The notes under the pieces were generated by a model that was not told the origin of the DNA, did no database searches, and saw only the letters and a list, made by a program, of their open reading frames with translations. A DNA stretch of 64,000 nucleotides, from positions 1-64,000 of the forward strand of contig NZ_JABMKZ010000032.1 in NCBI RefSeq assembly GCF_013204855.1, given 5' to 3'. Of the stretch, positions 52,605 through 61,479 are shown piece after piece (positions within the stretch are counted from its first letter, which is position 1; each line of letters starts with the position of its first letter). The DNA comes from Paenibacillus alba. Lineage in GTDB: Bacteria; Bacillota; Bacilli; Paenibacillales; NBRC-103111. The translations under genes were made by a program, and so were the position numbers.

Positions 52605-53090
52605 TTTGAGAGGCTCTTATTCAGCCCCGATAGCTCCATTTTGCCGCCTAAGCTCTAAATAGCGGTCCCCAAAGACTTCTATTTCGCTCATACGGCCGCT
52701 TTTTGAGTAGATAGAAGTCTTTAAGGGCTCTTATCCAGCCCCGATAGCTCCATTTTGCCGCCTAAGCTCCAAATAGCGGTCCCTAAAGACTTCTATTTCG
52801 CTCATACGGTCGCTTTTTGAGTAGATAGCAGTCTTTAAGGGCTCTTATCCAGCCCCGATAGCTCCATTTTGCTACCTAAGCTCCAAATAGCGGTCCCCAA
52901 AGACTTCTATTTCGCTCATACGGCCGCTTTTTGAGTAGATAGAAGTCTTTAAGGGCTCTTATTCAGCCCCGATAGCTCCATTTTGCCACCTAAGCTCCAA
53001 ATAGCGGTCCCCAAAGACTTCTATTTCGCTCATACGGCCGCTTTTAAAGTAGATAGAAGTCTTTTGGGGCTCTTATTCTCTACCTGAGGC
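52605..53090. repeat. 114-base hairpin repeat (family C), locus 2, four copies
   Basis: AGCGGTCCC recurs at 52661, 52775, 52889 and 53003, exactly 114 apart. Each copy holds AAAGACTTCTAT and ATAGAAGTCTTT (or AGCAGT variant), 28 bases apart, giving a 12-base-pair hairpin. Between them lies AGCTCCATTTTGCCGCCTAAG. It is the reverse orientation of the 40.6 kb units. Confidence 0.93.
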
Positions 53091-53127
53091 ATATCATCTT
53101 TGGGCGTTTGACGGCAAATAACACTGG

Positions 53128-53862
53128 TTACGTTTTTTTCCTGCCGCGATATTGCCCTGTGCGCAATTCCAGGATGTAAGCTTCTGCATCAGGCATCCCC
53201 TCATCCTTAGCCTGCTGTACAGCCAGCTCGATATCATAAGGGATTCGGACGTGCTGAAGGTTGAAAGCACCAGGCTCCTTACTGTGATAATGCCCCTCAA
53301 GAAGAACATACGAGGCTTGCGTAATATCCAACGGATTACCTACGCTTCCTGTGTTAAACAGCATTTTGCCATTCAGAATCTGCAGGTAAGCGTTGTGAAC
53401 GTCCCCATAGCCTGCTACATCCGCAGGCCGCAGCTCTCCACAAAACTCCGAGGCTTCAAACATCGACAATCGGCTCTCCATCGAATCCCATGGCTGAATG
53501 CGTTCATACACACTTCTAGGCGAAGCATGAAACAGCCTTACAAATTTCCCGCTCATCCAAAATTCGTAGCAGAAAGGTAGCCCTTTTAAATAAGCAATCC
53601 GTTCCTTGCCAAGTCTATCCTGCTGCCACAGGAGTATAGCGTCTTTCGTTGGATTTCCGATGAAATCATCCCAATTCCCCATGATGACCACGTCGCAATC
53701 TTCACGTACAAGGTCCACGGCCTTTTCGGAATGGGGTCCCTTGCCTATCAAGTCTCCGAGACAAATGATTTGTGTTACAGCCCGCTGCTGAATATCCTTC
53801 ATCACGGCTTCATATGCAGGCATATTGCCATGGATATCGGAAATAATCGCTAGCTTTTCCAC
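53128..53862 (-). CDS. Calcineurin-like metallophosphoesterase
   Basis: A 244-residue protein with the metallophosphoesterase blocks: D-x-H in ISDIHGN, GDLIGKGP, GNWDD and a late GYGDVHNAYL where the usual GHTH-type block is changed. It is close to the YfcE/diadenosine-tetraphosphatase-type group; the substrate is unknown. GTG was chosen because AGGTGTGG precedes it; another GTG lies 9 bases upstream. Confidence 0.85.
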   Translation of the reverse strand: MEKLAIISDIHGNMPAYEAVMKDIQQRAVTQIICLGDLIGKGPHSEKAVDLVREDCDVVIMGNWDDFIGNPTKDAILLWQQDRLGKERIAYLKGLPFCYEFWMSGKFVRLFHASPRSVYERIQPWDSMESRLSMFEASEFCGELRPADVAGYGDVHNAYLQILNGKMLFNTGSVGNPLDITQASYVLLEGHYHSKEPGAFNLQHVRIPYDIELAVQQAKDEGMPDAEAYILELRTGQYRGRKKT

Positions 53863-53882
53863 AAGCCACACCTGCCTTTATG

Positions 53883-55844
53883 TTAAAATTGTTCGTTCGT
53901 TCTCGTGACGCGGGCATACTGGCCTGCGCTGCTGACCAGATACGGATACAACAAGTACAACCCAATCCCGTATAGCATGACAGCTATGTACACTGGAAGC
54001 AAATGAATGAAATCCATATAGCCAATGTGAAAATGAATCAGCAGACCGGCCGTAAATCCCGGCAATCCGCCCCAAAGAAACGTCCACCAGAGCCAGCTTT
54101 TGCCTTGCCCTACTCCCCAAAGCGCAGAGGCTGTAATCGCTACCGCGAGGGAAAAGAGGGCTCCGCCAAAACCAGCTCTGTCATGCGCAATAAGCGGAAT
54201 AAGTTGATTGTTCCAAGCCCCTAGCTGTTCGGCTGTGAGGCCTATATAGACTAAATCTGTGTCCACAAACACATTCGTAATCCCCACGAAGGATATCGTC
54301 AGACCGCCGATGGCGAGGCCAAAACCGAGTACAACGAAGCAGCATTGCCCCCACTGCGCTCTGCGCCAAACAGCGTCGTTGAGCAAGCCAGGCGGCTTGC
54401 GTGAGGGATAATCCTTCAAGCCGCGCATGGTGAGCAGCAGCATCGGCAAAAGTATCGCCGCGACTGTGGCATGAAGAGGATCGAAATAGCCATAGCCGAG
54501 ATAAAGGAAAAAGCTGCTGAATCCCACCGCGCATGAGGTGATAACCGCTGTCCTGGCCCAGTGCAGCCCGCTTCGCAAGCCATGCCGAGCCAGCTGCGAA
54601 TAGAAGATGCCAATCGAGATCATCGTCCCCGCCAACGTTATGCGGTCATGAGACATGAAATGTATAATATGCCCGTTAAATCGGTTTATGACACTTCGGC
54701 TCACGCCGAGAAAGGTTTCATCATAAGGCAAGAGCACAGTCGTTGAGGCAATCAGCCACGCCAGCACACCGCCAACCATCATGCCGATGCCAAGCAGGTT
54801 CATCCAGCCCCAATTCGCCCAGAACGAAGGCGGAATCTGCTCCTCTGTGTGCTGAATGCGATCATATATAATCGCTTCATTAATTCGCTTGGGCAATCCC
54901 GGCCCTGCATAGACTAGCCCACTGTGCAGCTGAACGCTATTCGCGCCGGCCGCCAACAGCTCAAGAGCGTCCTGCGGCTGGTGCACCCCGCCAGCCGCTA
55001 CGATGGTGCTCGCCTCGCCAAGCGCCTCGCGGAGCACCTGAACCCGCTCGAGCTGCGCGGCGAGCGCGCCCGCACCTCCGACGCGCATGCCGTCGGTGCC
55101 CGCCTCGCGCTGCGCTTCGCCCACGACAACACCGCTGCAGCCTTCGGCAGCGGTGTCTACAAGTTCACGCAGCATCCCGATGGGATATTGCTGCGGCACG
55201 TACAGCAGCAGCGGCTTCCCTGGGGCCGCTGCCTGCCCGAGCTGGCGCACCTCGCCGAGGTACGCCAACGCCTCTTCCGATGGCCAGCCTTCGGCGAGGC
55301 CATCGATGTAGAAGCCCGCCGCGTACGGCGCCAGCTTCTCCAGCAGCTCCTGCTGCTGAAGAAGCGCCTCGCGCGGCGAGCTGCCGGGCATCGGCGTAAG
55401 CCGCACGAAGTGCGGCAGGCGATGCCCCGTGCCCTTGCGCAGGCGCGCGACAATCGCGTCCGCGCCGTCATTCACATAGCCATCGGGGTAGACGATGGCT
55501 TCTTCTTCCGCGATGCGCACGATAGGCGCATCGCTGTGCACGGCTCGGACCGTCACAGGTCCGAGCTCAATGAAGCCGATCCCGAATTGGGCCAGCGCCT
55601 TGTGCGCCCTCCCATGAGGATCGAGGGAACCGCTTAAGCCGATCGGGCAAGCGATCGGCACGCCCGCCAGTTGATCTTCCAAGACAGGCGACAGCTCCAT
55701 ATGCCCCATCGTTTTGATCACGAACGTTCCGCCCGGGATGCGGCTTAACCCGCCAATGGCATGGAGCGTCCAGTTTCGAGCTATTCGCCCTGGCAATCGA
55801 AACAGCAGCGGACGAAATATCGCATGGTAAGACCAATCCGGCAT
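53883..55844 (-). CDS. Dihydroorotate dehydrogenase-like domain fused to duplicated membrane domain
   Basis: A 653-residue protein. Residues 1-330 look like a class 2 DHODH barrel (RPLLFRLPGRIARNWTL, QFGIGFIELGPVTVRA, DGADAIVARLR, GGVHQPQDALELLAAGANSVQ). The normal substrate-site NRxGFNN is VYPDGYVNDG here, so activity may differ. Residues 335-640 hold about seven to eight helices in two homologous halves, each with HDR (SHDRITLAG near 396, AHDRAGFGG near 552) and a GYxDxxH motif. GGGAG precedes the ATG. Divergent from hmp across a Crp/Fnr-type site. Confidence 0.8.
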   Translation of the reverse strand: MPDWSYHAIFRPLLFRLPGRIARNWTLHAIGGLSRIPGGTFVIKTMGHMELSPVLEDQLAGVPIACPIGLSGSLDPHGRAHKALAQFGIGFIELGPVTVRAVHSDAPIVRIAEEEAIVYPDGYVNDGADAIVARLRKGTGHRLPHFVRLTPMPGSSPREALLQQQELLEKLAPYAAGFYIDGLAEGWPSEEALAYLGEVRQLGQAAAPGKPLLLYVPQQYPIGMLRELVDTAAEGCSGVVVGEAQREAGTDGMRVGGAGALAAQLERVQVLREALGEASTIVAAGGVHQPQDALELLAAGANSVQLHSGLVYAGPGLPKRINEAIIYDRIQHTEEQIPPSFWANWGWMNLLGIGMMVGGVLAWLIASTTVLLPYDETFLGVSRSVINRFNGHIIHFMSHDRITLAGTMISIGIFYSQLARHGLRSGLHWARTAVITSCAVGFSSFFLYLGYGYFDPLHATVAAILLPMLLLTMRGLKDYPSRKPPGLLNDAVWRRAQWGQCCFVVLGFGLAIGGLTISFVGITNVFVDTDLVYIGLTAEQLGAWNNQLIPLIAHDRAGFGGALFSLAVAITASALWGVGQGKSWLWWTFLWGGLPGFTAGLLIHFHIGYMDFIHLLPVYIAVMLYGIGLYLLYPYLVSSAGQYARVTRTNEQF

Positions 55845-55940
55845 CGAGACACTCCCGTTCCTGACAAAATGGAAATTTCTTGATTCTAGTATAACGCGAA
55901 TACCGCGAGGTGCAAACAGACACAGTTTGTTGGCTTTTCC

Positions 55941-55956
55941 TGTGATTACGATCACA
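55941..55956 (+). promoter_or_regulatory. Crp/Fnr-type palindrome at -41.5 of the hmp promoter
   Basis: TGTGATTACGATCACA fits TGTGA-N6-TCACA perfectly. TATACT at 55978 predicts a start near 55990, putting the palindrome centre at -41.5, the class II activator position. On the minus strand a TTGCAC-N16-TATACT promoter for the divergent gene places the same site near -67. Confidence 0.78.
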
Positions 55957-56026
55957 AAGGTTAAGCTTTGTTTTCGATATACTTGGCTCATCAACAGAAT
56001 CTGGTACAGAAGTGAGGCGAATAGCT

Positions 56027-57241
56027 ATGCTGAGTCAACATACAATTGAAGTCATTAAATCTACGGTTCCCGTTTTAGAAATCCATGGCACGGCCATTAC
56101 TACACGCTTCTATAACATGCTTTTTACCGCGCATCCGGAACTTCTGCATATTTTCAATCACGCCAACCAAAAACAAGGCAAACAGCAAGCTGCCTTAGCC
56201 AACGCCGTTTATGCAGCCGCCCTGCACGTCAATCAACTAGAGATGATTCTGCCAGTGGTGAAACAAATCGCTCACAAACATCGCAGCTTGGGCGTGCAAG
56301 CCGAACATTATCCGATTGTCGGCAAGTATCTCCTTGAGGCTATTAAAGATGTACTCGGAGATGCCGCTTCGGAAGAAATTTTACAAGCTTGGGGAGAAGC
56401 TTACGGTGTTATTGCAGATGCTTTCATCGGTATTGAAGCAGATATGTATGAACAAGCGAAGTCACAGGCAGGAGGCTGGGCCGGTTTCAGACCATTCCGA
56501 ATAATCCAAAAGGTAAAAGAGAGCGATGTTATCACCTCTTTCTATATAACACCACTCGATGGCGGAGCATTGGCTGCTTTTGAGCCAGGGCAATATATTA
56601 GTGTGAACGTGCACATCCCAGGCGAAGAGCACGAGCAGATTCGGCAATACAGCCTCTCCGATGCTTCAGACAAGCCTTATTACCGAATCTCGGTTAAGCG
56701 GGAAGATGCCATGGTCGATCGTCCTGCCGGAAAGGTTTCCGTGTATCTCCACGAGCAGAAGGAAGTCGGCGATATCCTCTCTATTTCAGCTCCAGCAGGC
56801 GATTTCACACTGGATCAGCGTGATTCACGCCCTGTTGTGCTGATTAGCGGCGGCGTTGGGCTGACGCCTATGGTCAGCATGCTGAACACCTTGGCAATAG
56901 CGAAGCCAGCTCGTCAAGTCACATTCATTCATGCCGCTCACAATGGCCGGCTTCATGCCTTAAAGCAGCAGGTCGAGACTGTCGCCCAGCAGCATTCCAA
57001 TTTGAGCTTCCATTGGTGTTACGAGAAGCCGACCGAGCAGGACCTAACCGAACCAGCCTTCCATAAACAAGGCTACATCGACCTGAACTGGCTGCAAACC
57101 GTCGTCCCTGTGAAAGAAGCCAGCTATTATTTCTGTGGACCTGTCCCCTTCATGAAAGCGATCCATGACGCTCTCCTCGAATGGGGTATCCCTGCGGAAG
57201 ATCTTCATTATGAGTTTTTCGGCCCTGCCGGGAGCTTGTAG
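56027..57241 (+). CDS. hmp: Flavohemoglobin, nitric oxide dioxygenase
   Basis: A 404-residue protein: globin domain (1-140) with Y29 (B10), Q53 (E7) and proximal H85, then FAD-binding (RQYSLSDASDKPYYRISVKRE, cited as RQYSLSD) and NAD-binding (GGVGLTPMVSML, YYFCGPVPFM) domains. It oxidises NO to nitrate using O2 and NADH. GTGAGG precedes the ATG. Probably activated through the Crp/Fnr-type site upstream by the regulator encoded immediately downstream on the other strand. Confidence 0.96.
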   Translation: MLSQHTIEVIKSTVPVLEIHGTAITTRFYNMLFTAHPELLHIFNHANQKQGKQQAALANAVYAAALHVNQLEMILPVVKQIAHKHRSLGVQAEHYPIVGKYLLEAIKDVLGDAASEEILQAWGEAYGVIADAFIGIEADMYEQAKSQAGGWAGFRPFRIIQKVKESDVITSFYITPLDGGALAAFEPGQYISVNVHIPGEEHEQIRQYSLSDASDKPYYRISVKREDAMVDRPAGKVSVYLHEQKEVGDILSISAPAGDFTLDQRDSRPVVLISGGVGLTPMVSMLNTLAIAKPARQVTFIHAAHNGRLHALKQQVETVAQQHSNLSFHWCYEKPTEQDLTEPAFHKQGYIDLNWLQTVVPVKEASYYFCGPVPFMKAIHDALLEWGIPAEDLHYEFFGPAGSL

Positions 57242-57244
57242 CTC

Positions 57245-57769
57245 TTACTGCTGCTCAGTTTGGGTGGTTAGCTTAGCTTGCTCACGCAGCAGACGGTTCA
57301 CCGTCTCGCGGCGAAGCCCGATGAATTGTCCAATCTCTTCCTGCGTCAAAACATCCGTAAGCACCATGCTTCCCAAGTAGGTGTGCATCCAGCTCTGAAG
57401 CTTCTGAAGCCTTACGGCGGGTTTCACTTCGGTCAGTTGATCAATCCGCTGCTGCATCATTCGCAGCTTGTCCTGCAGTTGCCCTGCAATTTCGCGGAAT
57501 TTCTCCGGCTGCTGCTCCAAATCCCGATACCACTGCTCGGCTGGAAGCCGTTCAATCTGGCAAGTCACTAACGCAATCGCAGTGCCATAGTTAGGGATTG
57601 GACTTAAGAGCGAGTGATGCGGAATCGTTTCTTCCGGCACAATCATATTCACAAGCGTTGGCGTCCCATCCTCATGGACACGGACAATCTTCAGCAAACC
57701 GCTTTGCAGTCGGTAGAGCCCGCCTTTTTCGCCTTGGCGGAACAACGTCTCACCTTTATGGAGGATCAT
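57245..57769 (-). CDS. Crp/Fnr-family transcriptional regulator
   Basis: A 174-residue short family member: a cyclic-nucleotide-binding-like beta-roll (GETLFRQGEKGGLYRLQSG), a dimer helix and a winged helix with LTQEEIGQFIGLRRETVNRLLRE (read TQEEIGQFIGLRRETVNR). There is one Cys only, so no Fnr-type iron-sulfur cluster. It is convergent with hmp, 3 bases apart. It resembles Crp/Fnr regulators that answer to NO or redox state through other means. Confidence 0.87.
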   Translation of the reverse strand: MILHKGETLFRQGEKGGLYRLQSGLLKIVRVHEDGTPTLVNMIVPEETIPHHSLLSPIPNYGTAIALVTCQIERLPAEQWYRDLEQQPEKFREIAGQLQDKLRMMQQRIDQLTEVKPAVRLQKLQSWMHTYLGSMVLTDVLTQEEIGQFIGLRRETVNRLLREQAKLTTQTEQQ

Positions 57770-57843
57770 CTTGAACTCCTTTTATTATGCCAAAATGCGA
57801 GCATATTTCGCTCTCTCACCCTATTATTTGCTCATGAAGTGAC

Positions 57844-57886
57844 AAAAAAGCGACAGCAGTTTCATCTGCTGATCGCTTTTTGTCGT
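57844..57886. terminator. Terminator of the HPP-type gene
   Basis: AAAAAGCGA-CAGCAG and CTGCTG-A-TCGCTTTTT pair around TTTCAT. Confidence 0.87.
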
Positions 57887-57887
57887 G

Positions 57888-58382
57888 TTAAAGTTCTTTT
57901 TTGAGCGGTACGAATTTATTGCGAAGCAGCGCCAAGGATAACGACCATTTCGTAACGAAATGCCATCGTTCCACCTTGCCCATAAGCCAAACCGACACCA
58001 CTAGCCCTAACAAGGAAACAACAACAGCGGCAGGCAATGCCCAGAACGAAGTTGGATGTGCGAAAAAAGGAATGAAGGATACCGCCAGAATCGGAGCCGC
58101 ATTCCATTTGAAAAATTGAATCAGCAGGATCGTCATCAAGGCCGTTATGAAAAATGAAACCGCACCGTGGCTTAAACTATACATGAGACTGCCAATGGAT
58201 ACGGCAATCACAGCACCAAGCGTAATGCGCCCGATGTCTTTGATTTGATCAACACGATGCATGAATAAGAAGCTGAACGCACCGAGAGTCGGAAAAAAAA
58301 CCATCTTCAAGGATGGGAAATGATAAGATGCCCAATACGCTCCCATCAAATAACAGCACATAATTAATGAACGCAGAAGCAT
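57888..58382 (-). CDS. HPP-family-like integral membrane protein
   Basis: A 164-residue protein of about five membrane helices (AYWASYHFPSLKMVFFPTLGAF, then ITLGAVIAVSIGSLMY, FWALPAAVVVSLLGLVVSVW). The layout recalls HPP/FUSC-type small membrane proteins; some HPP proteins carry nitrite. The chosen ATG has AAGGACGGG upstream. The identity is tentative. Confidence 0.65.
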   Translation of the reverse strand: MLLRSLIMCCYLMGAYWASYHFPSLKMVFFPTLGAFSFLFMHRVDQIKDIGRITLGAVIAVSIGSLMYSLSHGAVSFFITALMTILLIQFFKWNAAPILAVSFIPFFAHPTSFWALPAAVVVSLLGLVVSVWLMGKVERWHFVTKWSLSLALLRNKFVPLKKEL

Positions 58383-58530
58383 CGTTAATTCCCGTCCTTC
58401 TATGTTTAATGAGGAAATACCGAGTTTGAAACTTGGCTTTCTACATTCTACATAAGAAACAAACCGTCGGTCAATCCTTTCCCGCTTGGAAAAGATCACC
58501 TCTTGGCAGGCACCTATTCGCCCCCCCCTT

Positions 58531-59706
58531 TTAGCTGCGCTCTACCGACACCGTCGTTGAGGCGAAAAATTTGGCCACAGCAAACGATGCCGCCCCAAGC
58601 ACAGTTGAGCGATCGCTCAATTGGGAGAATTCAACCTTAGGCAGCTTCCGAAGGTGAGAAAGCGATCGCTTCTCCAGCAGCTGAAGCAGCGGTTTCATCA
58701 ACCACTTCTCCGCTCCGGCCAAACGTCCGCCAAGAATGATAAACTCTGGATTGTATCCGTTAATGATATTGACGACGCCCACACCAAGATAATAACCAAG
58801 GCGCTCAAAAAGCGCGATGACCTCCGCTTCGCCCGCCTCTGCTCTCCCGAGCAGCATATCTAAGGTAACAGCGCCTCCAAATTCTCGGCGAGCTTGTTCC
58901 AACAACGCGTGCTCCGATGCATAAAGTTCCCAACAGCCTAGGCTGCCGCAGCGGCATTTGGGTCCGTCATGCTGGATGGAGATGTGCCCAATCTCCCCCG
59001 AGAAGCCCGTCGCACCGCGATACAGCTCGCCTTTTATAATAATCCCCGCACCAATTCCGATGCCGATTGAAATATACACCAAATTCGCCGTATCTTTGCC
59101 CGCGCCGAACTGCTTCTCTCCGACTGCGCCTGCATTCGCTTCGTTATCAATCACAACAGGAATGTTGAAGGTCTCCTCCATTTGCTTCTGCAAAGAGACG
59201 TTCTCCCATCCTAGATTCGGCGCGAACAGAAGATTGCCGTCTTCATCACAGATGCCGGGCACTCCGATACCGATGCCGATAATCCCGTAGACGCTTTCCG
59301 GCGCACTGCTGATCAGCTCACGAATGATCGTCTTTAGCTGCTCGATGACTTCTTCAGCCGAGTTGTTGTCATGCATGACCCGCTTCTCACGAACAATCTT
59401 GCCGGTCAGATCGGTGAGAACAGCAAGAATATCGTGCACACCCAAATCTACACCGATTGCATAACCCGCTGTCCCATTGAACAGCAGCATCATCGGCTTA
59501 CGCCCGCCACTTGACTCCCCGACTCCGATCTCATCGACGAGACTGCTCTCCATAAGCTCATTAACCAAACTGGATACCGTTGCCTTGGTCAATCCTGTAA
59601 TCTCCGCGATCCGGGCGCGGGAGATCGGCGAGTCCGTGCGAATATGGTGAAGTACGATGGATTTATTTATTTTTTTAACCAAATTTAAATCGCCTGTTTG
59701 CTTCAT
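58531..59706 (-). CDS. xylR: ROK-family repressor, XylR type
   Basis: A 391-residue protein: N-terminal winged helix (ISRARIAEITGLTKATVSSLV), then a ROK sugar-kinase-like domain with VDLGVHDILAVLTDL and the CxCGxxGC zinc motif (KCRCGSLGCWE). It represses xylose genes and releases DNA with xylose. Divergent from xylA. ATG at 59706 has GGGGG upstream; another ATG 12 bases earlier is possible. Confidence 0.92.
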   Translation of the reverse strand: MKQTGDLNLVKKINKSIVLHHIRTDSPISRARIAEITGLTKATVSSLVNELMESSLVDEIGVGESSGGRKPMMLLFNGTAGYAIGVDLGVHDILAVLTDLTGKIVREKRVMHDNNSAEEVIEQLKTIIRELISSAPESVYGIIGIGIGVPGICDEDGNLLFAPNLGWENVSLQKQMEETFNIPVVIDNEANAGAVGEKQFGAGKDTANLVYISIGIGIGAGIIIKGELYRGATGFSGEIGHISIQHDGPKCRCGSLGCWELYASEHALLEQARREFGGAVTLDMLLGRAEAGEAEVIALFERLGYYLGVGVVNIINGYNPEFIILGGRLAGAEKWLMKPLLQLLEKRSLSHLRKLPKVEFSQLSDRSTVLGAASFAVAKFFASTTVSVERS

Positions 59707-59790
59707 GCCAGCCCCCATACTACTCCGATTACTTGTCTTTTGATGTGTTGAAATGATTTTAACATGAAAGGCTTTTTCTCGCACCAACTA

Positions 59791-59815
59791 AGTTTGTTTA
59801 ATGAATTTACAAACT
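59791..59815 (+). promoter_or_regulatory. XylR operator
   Basis: AGTTTGT and ACAAACT half-sites with an 11-base AT-rich centre, as in XylR operators but with the halves further apart than the 7 bases in B. subtilis. It lies in the xylR/xylA divergent gap, 63 bases before xylA. Confidence 0.72.
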
Positions 59816-59877
59816 ATTCGAATGGTGCTATGATGACTTCAGAAGCATTTATTAACCACAATAGGGAGGCTGAATTC

Positions 59878-61197
59878 ATGAGTTATTTTGATAACATTCA
59901 ACCGATTAAGTACGAAGGCCGCACATCCTCGAACCCGCTATCCTTTAAATTTTATAATCCGGACCAAGTTGTTCTAGGCAAAACTATGCGCGAACACCTG
60001 CGTTTTGCAATCGCTTACTGGCATTCTTTCTCAGCGAATGGCTCTGATCCTTTCGGCAGCGGCACGATGGTTCGCGCTTGGGATCAATATTCAGGCCTGG
60101 AGCTGGCCCAAGCTCGTGTTGACGCTTGCTTTGAGCTGCTGAACATCCTCGATGTCGACTATTTTGCCTTCCATGACCGGGATATCGCGCCTGAAGGCGA
60201 CACTTTGCAGGAAACGAACAAGAACTTAGATGCCGTCGTCGCGATGATTAAAAATAAAATGGCGTCCAGCGGCAAGAAGTTGCTCTGGAATACAGCAAAT
60301 ATGTTCACTAACCCGCGCTTCGTGCACGGTGCCGCTACAACGAATAATGCTGATGTCTTTGCGTACGCTGCAGCTCAAGTGAAGAAAGCTCTCGACCATG
60401 CCAAAGAGCTTGGCTCTGAGAACTATGTTTTCTGGGGCGGCCGTGAAGGCTACGAAACTTTGCTCAACACCGACCTCGGTCTGGAGCTCGACAATTTGGC
60501 TCGCTTCCTGCACATGGCGGTTGATTATGCCAAAGAAATCGGCTATACCGGTCAATTCCTGATCGAGCCTAAACCAAAAGAGCCTTCCAAACACCAATAT
60601 GACTTCGATGCGGCTACGACGCTTTCATTCTTGCAAAAATATGATTTGCTGCCTTATTTCAAATTAAACCTGGAAGCCAACCATGCTACGCTTGCTGGCC
60701 ATACCTTCGAGCACGAGCTTCGTGTTGCTCGCGTCAACGGCATTCTTGGTTCCATTGATGCGAACCAAGGCGACTTGCTGCTCGGCTGGGATACCGACGA
60801 ATTCCCAACAGACCTGTACGCGACTACCCTCGCGATGTACGAAATCCTGCTCAATGAAGGCGGCATCGGCCGCGGCGGCGTAAACTTCGACGCCAAGGTT
60901 CGCCGTACTTCCTTTGAGCCTATCGATGTGGTCTATTCCCACATCGCAGGTATGGACGCGTTCGCTCGCGGCTTGGAAGTTGCCGCCAAATTGATCGAAG
61001 ATCGCGTATTCGACAACATTTTGGATACGCGCTACGCTTCCTTCAAATCCGGCATCGGCGCGGACATCGTCTCCGGCAAAGCAGACTTCAAATCTCTGGA
61101 AGCTTACGCCCTACAGAACAACGGCGCCATCGTGAACCAGTCCGGTCGTTTGGAATTAATCAAAGCCACCGTGAATCAGTATCTGGTCAACTCTTAA
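59878..61197 (+). CDS. xylA: Xylose isomerase
   Basis: A 439-residue class II xylose isomerase converting D-xylose to D-xylulose. Signatures: YFAFHDRDIAPEGDTL, ENYVFWGGREGYETLLNTD (GGREGYE), LIEPKPKEPSKHQYD and LEANHATLAGH. AGGGAGG precedes the ATG; an upstream open frame crosses the operator and is not coding. xylB is absent downstream; a terminator follows. Confidence 0.96.
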   Translation: MSYFDNIQPIKYEGRTSSNPLSFKFYNPDQVVLGKTMREHLRFAIAYWHSFSANGSDPFGSGTMVRAWDQYSGLELAQARVDACFELLNILDVDYFAFHDRDIAPEGDTLQETNKNLDAVVAMIKNKMASSGKKLLWNTANMFTNPRFVHGAATTNNADVFAYAAAQVKKALDHAKELGSENYVFWGGREGYETLLNTDLGLELDNLARFLHMAVDYAKEIGYTGQFLIEPKPKEPSKHQYDFDAATTLSFLQKYDLLPYFKLNLEANHATLAGHTFEHELRVARVNGILGSIDANQGDLLLGWDTDEFPTDLYATTLAMYEILLNEGGIGRGGVNFDAKVRRTSFEPIDVVYSHIAGMDAFARGLEVAAKLIEDRVFDNILDTRYASFKSGIGADIVSGKADFKSLEAYALQNNGAIVNQSGRLELIKATVNQYLVNS

Positions 61198-61223
61198 GTC
61201 AAGAGAGTTCCAGCTTCCTCCTG

Positions 61224-61273
61224 CATCGCCTCAGGTACACGCCAAGCTTGCGCGTATCTGGGGCGATTTTTTG
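61224..61273 (+). terminator. Rho-independent terminator of xylA
   Basis: ATCGCCTCAGGTACACGC and GCGCGTATCTGGGGCGAT pair with minor mismatches, then TTTTTT. Confidence 0.85.
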
Positions 61274-61479
61274 CTGTGCTGTTTTCTACCTACAGCTTGA
61301 TGAATATGACTATTTGCTCGGCTGCTGCTTCCCAATTTTCACCAACATGACGGCTATCACTGCGGTGGCTATGACCCGCTATCATCTGATCACTCCACAG
61401 ACCACAAATTAAACGGTGCCTGTGGCCCCCGGCTATCTCAATGACCCGCGTGTGAGCACCTCATCTTTTTCCAGCTAAG

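Noticed and set aside
52605..53090. CRISPR array
   Set aside because: Whole 114-base units repeat with no unique spacers, and no cas genes are present; the same holds for the other arrays.
54924..55637. 237-codon plus-strand frame opposite the DHODH-like gene
   Set aside because: Antisense shadow of high-GC coding sequence, Arg/Leu rich, no ribosome site.
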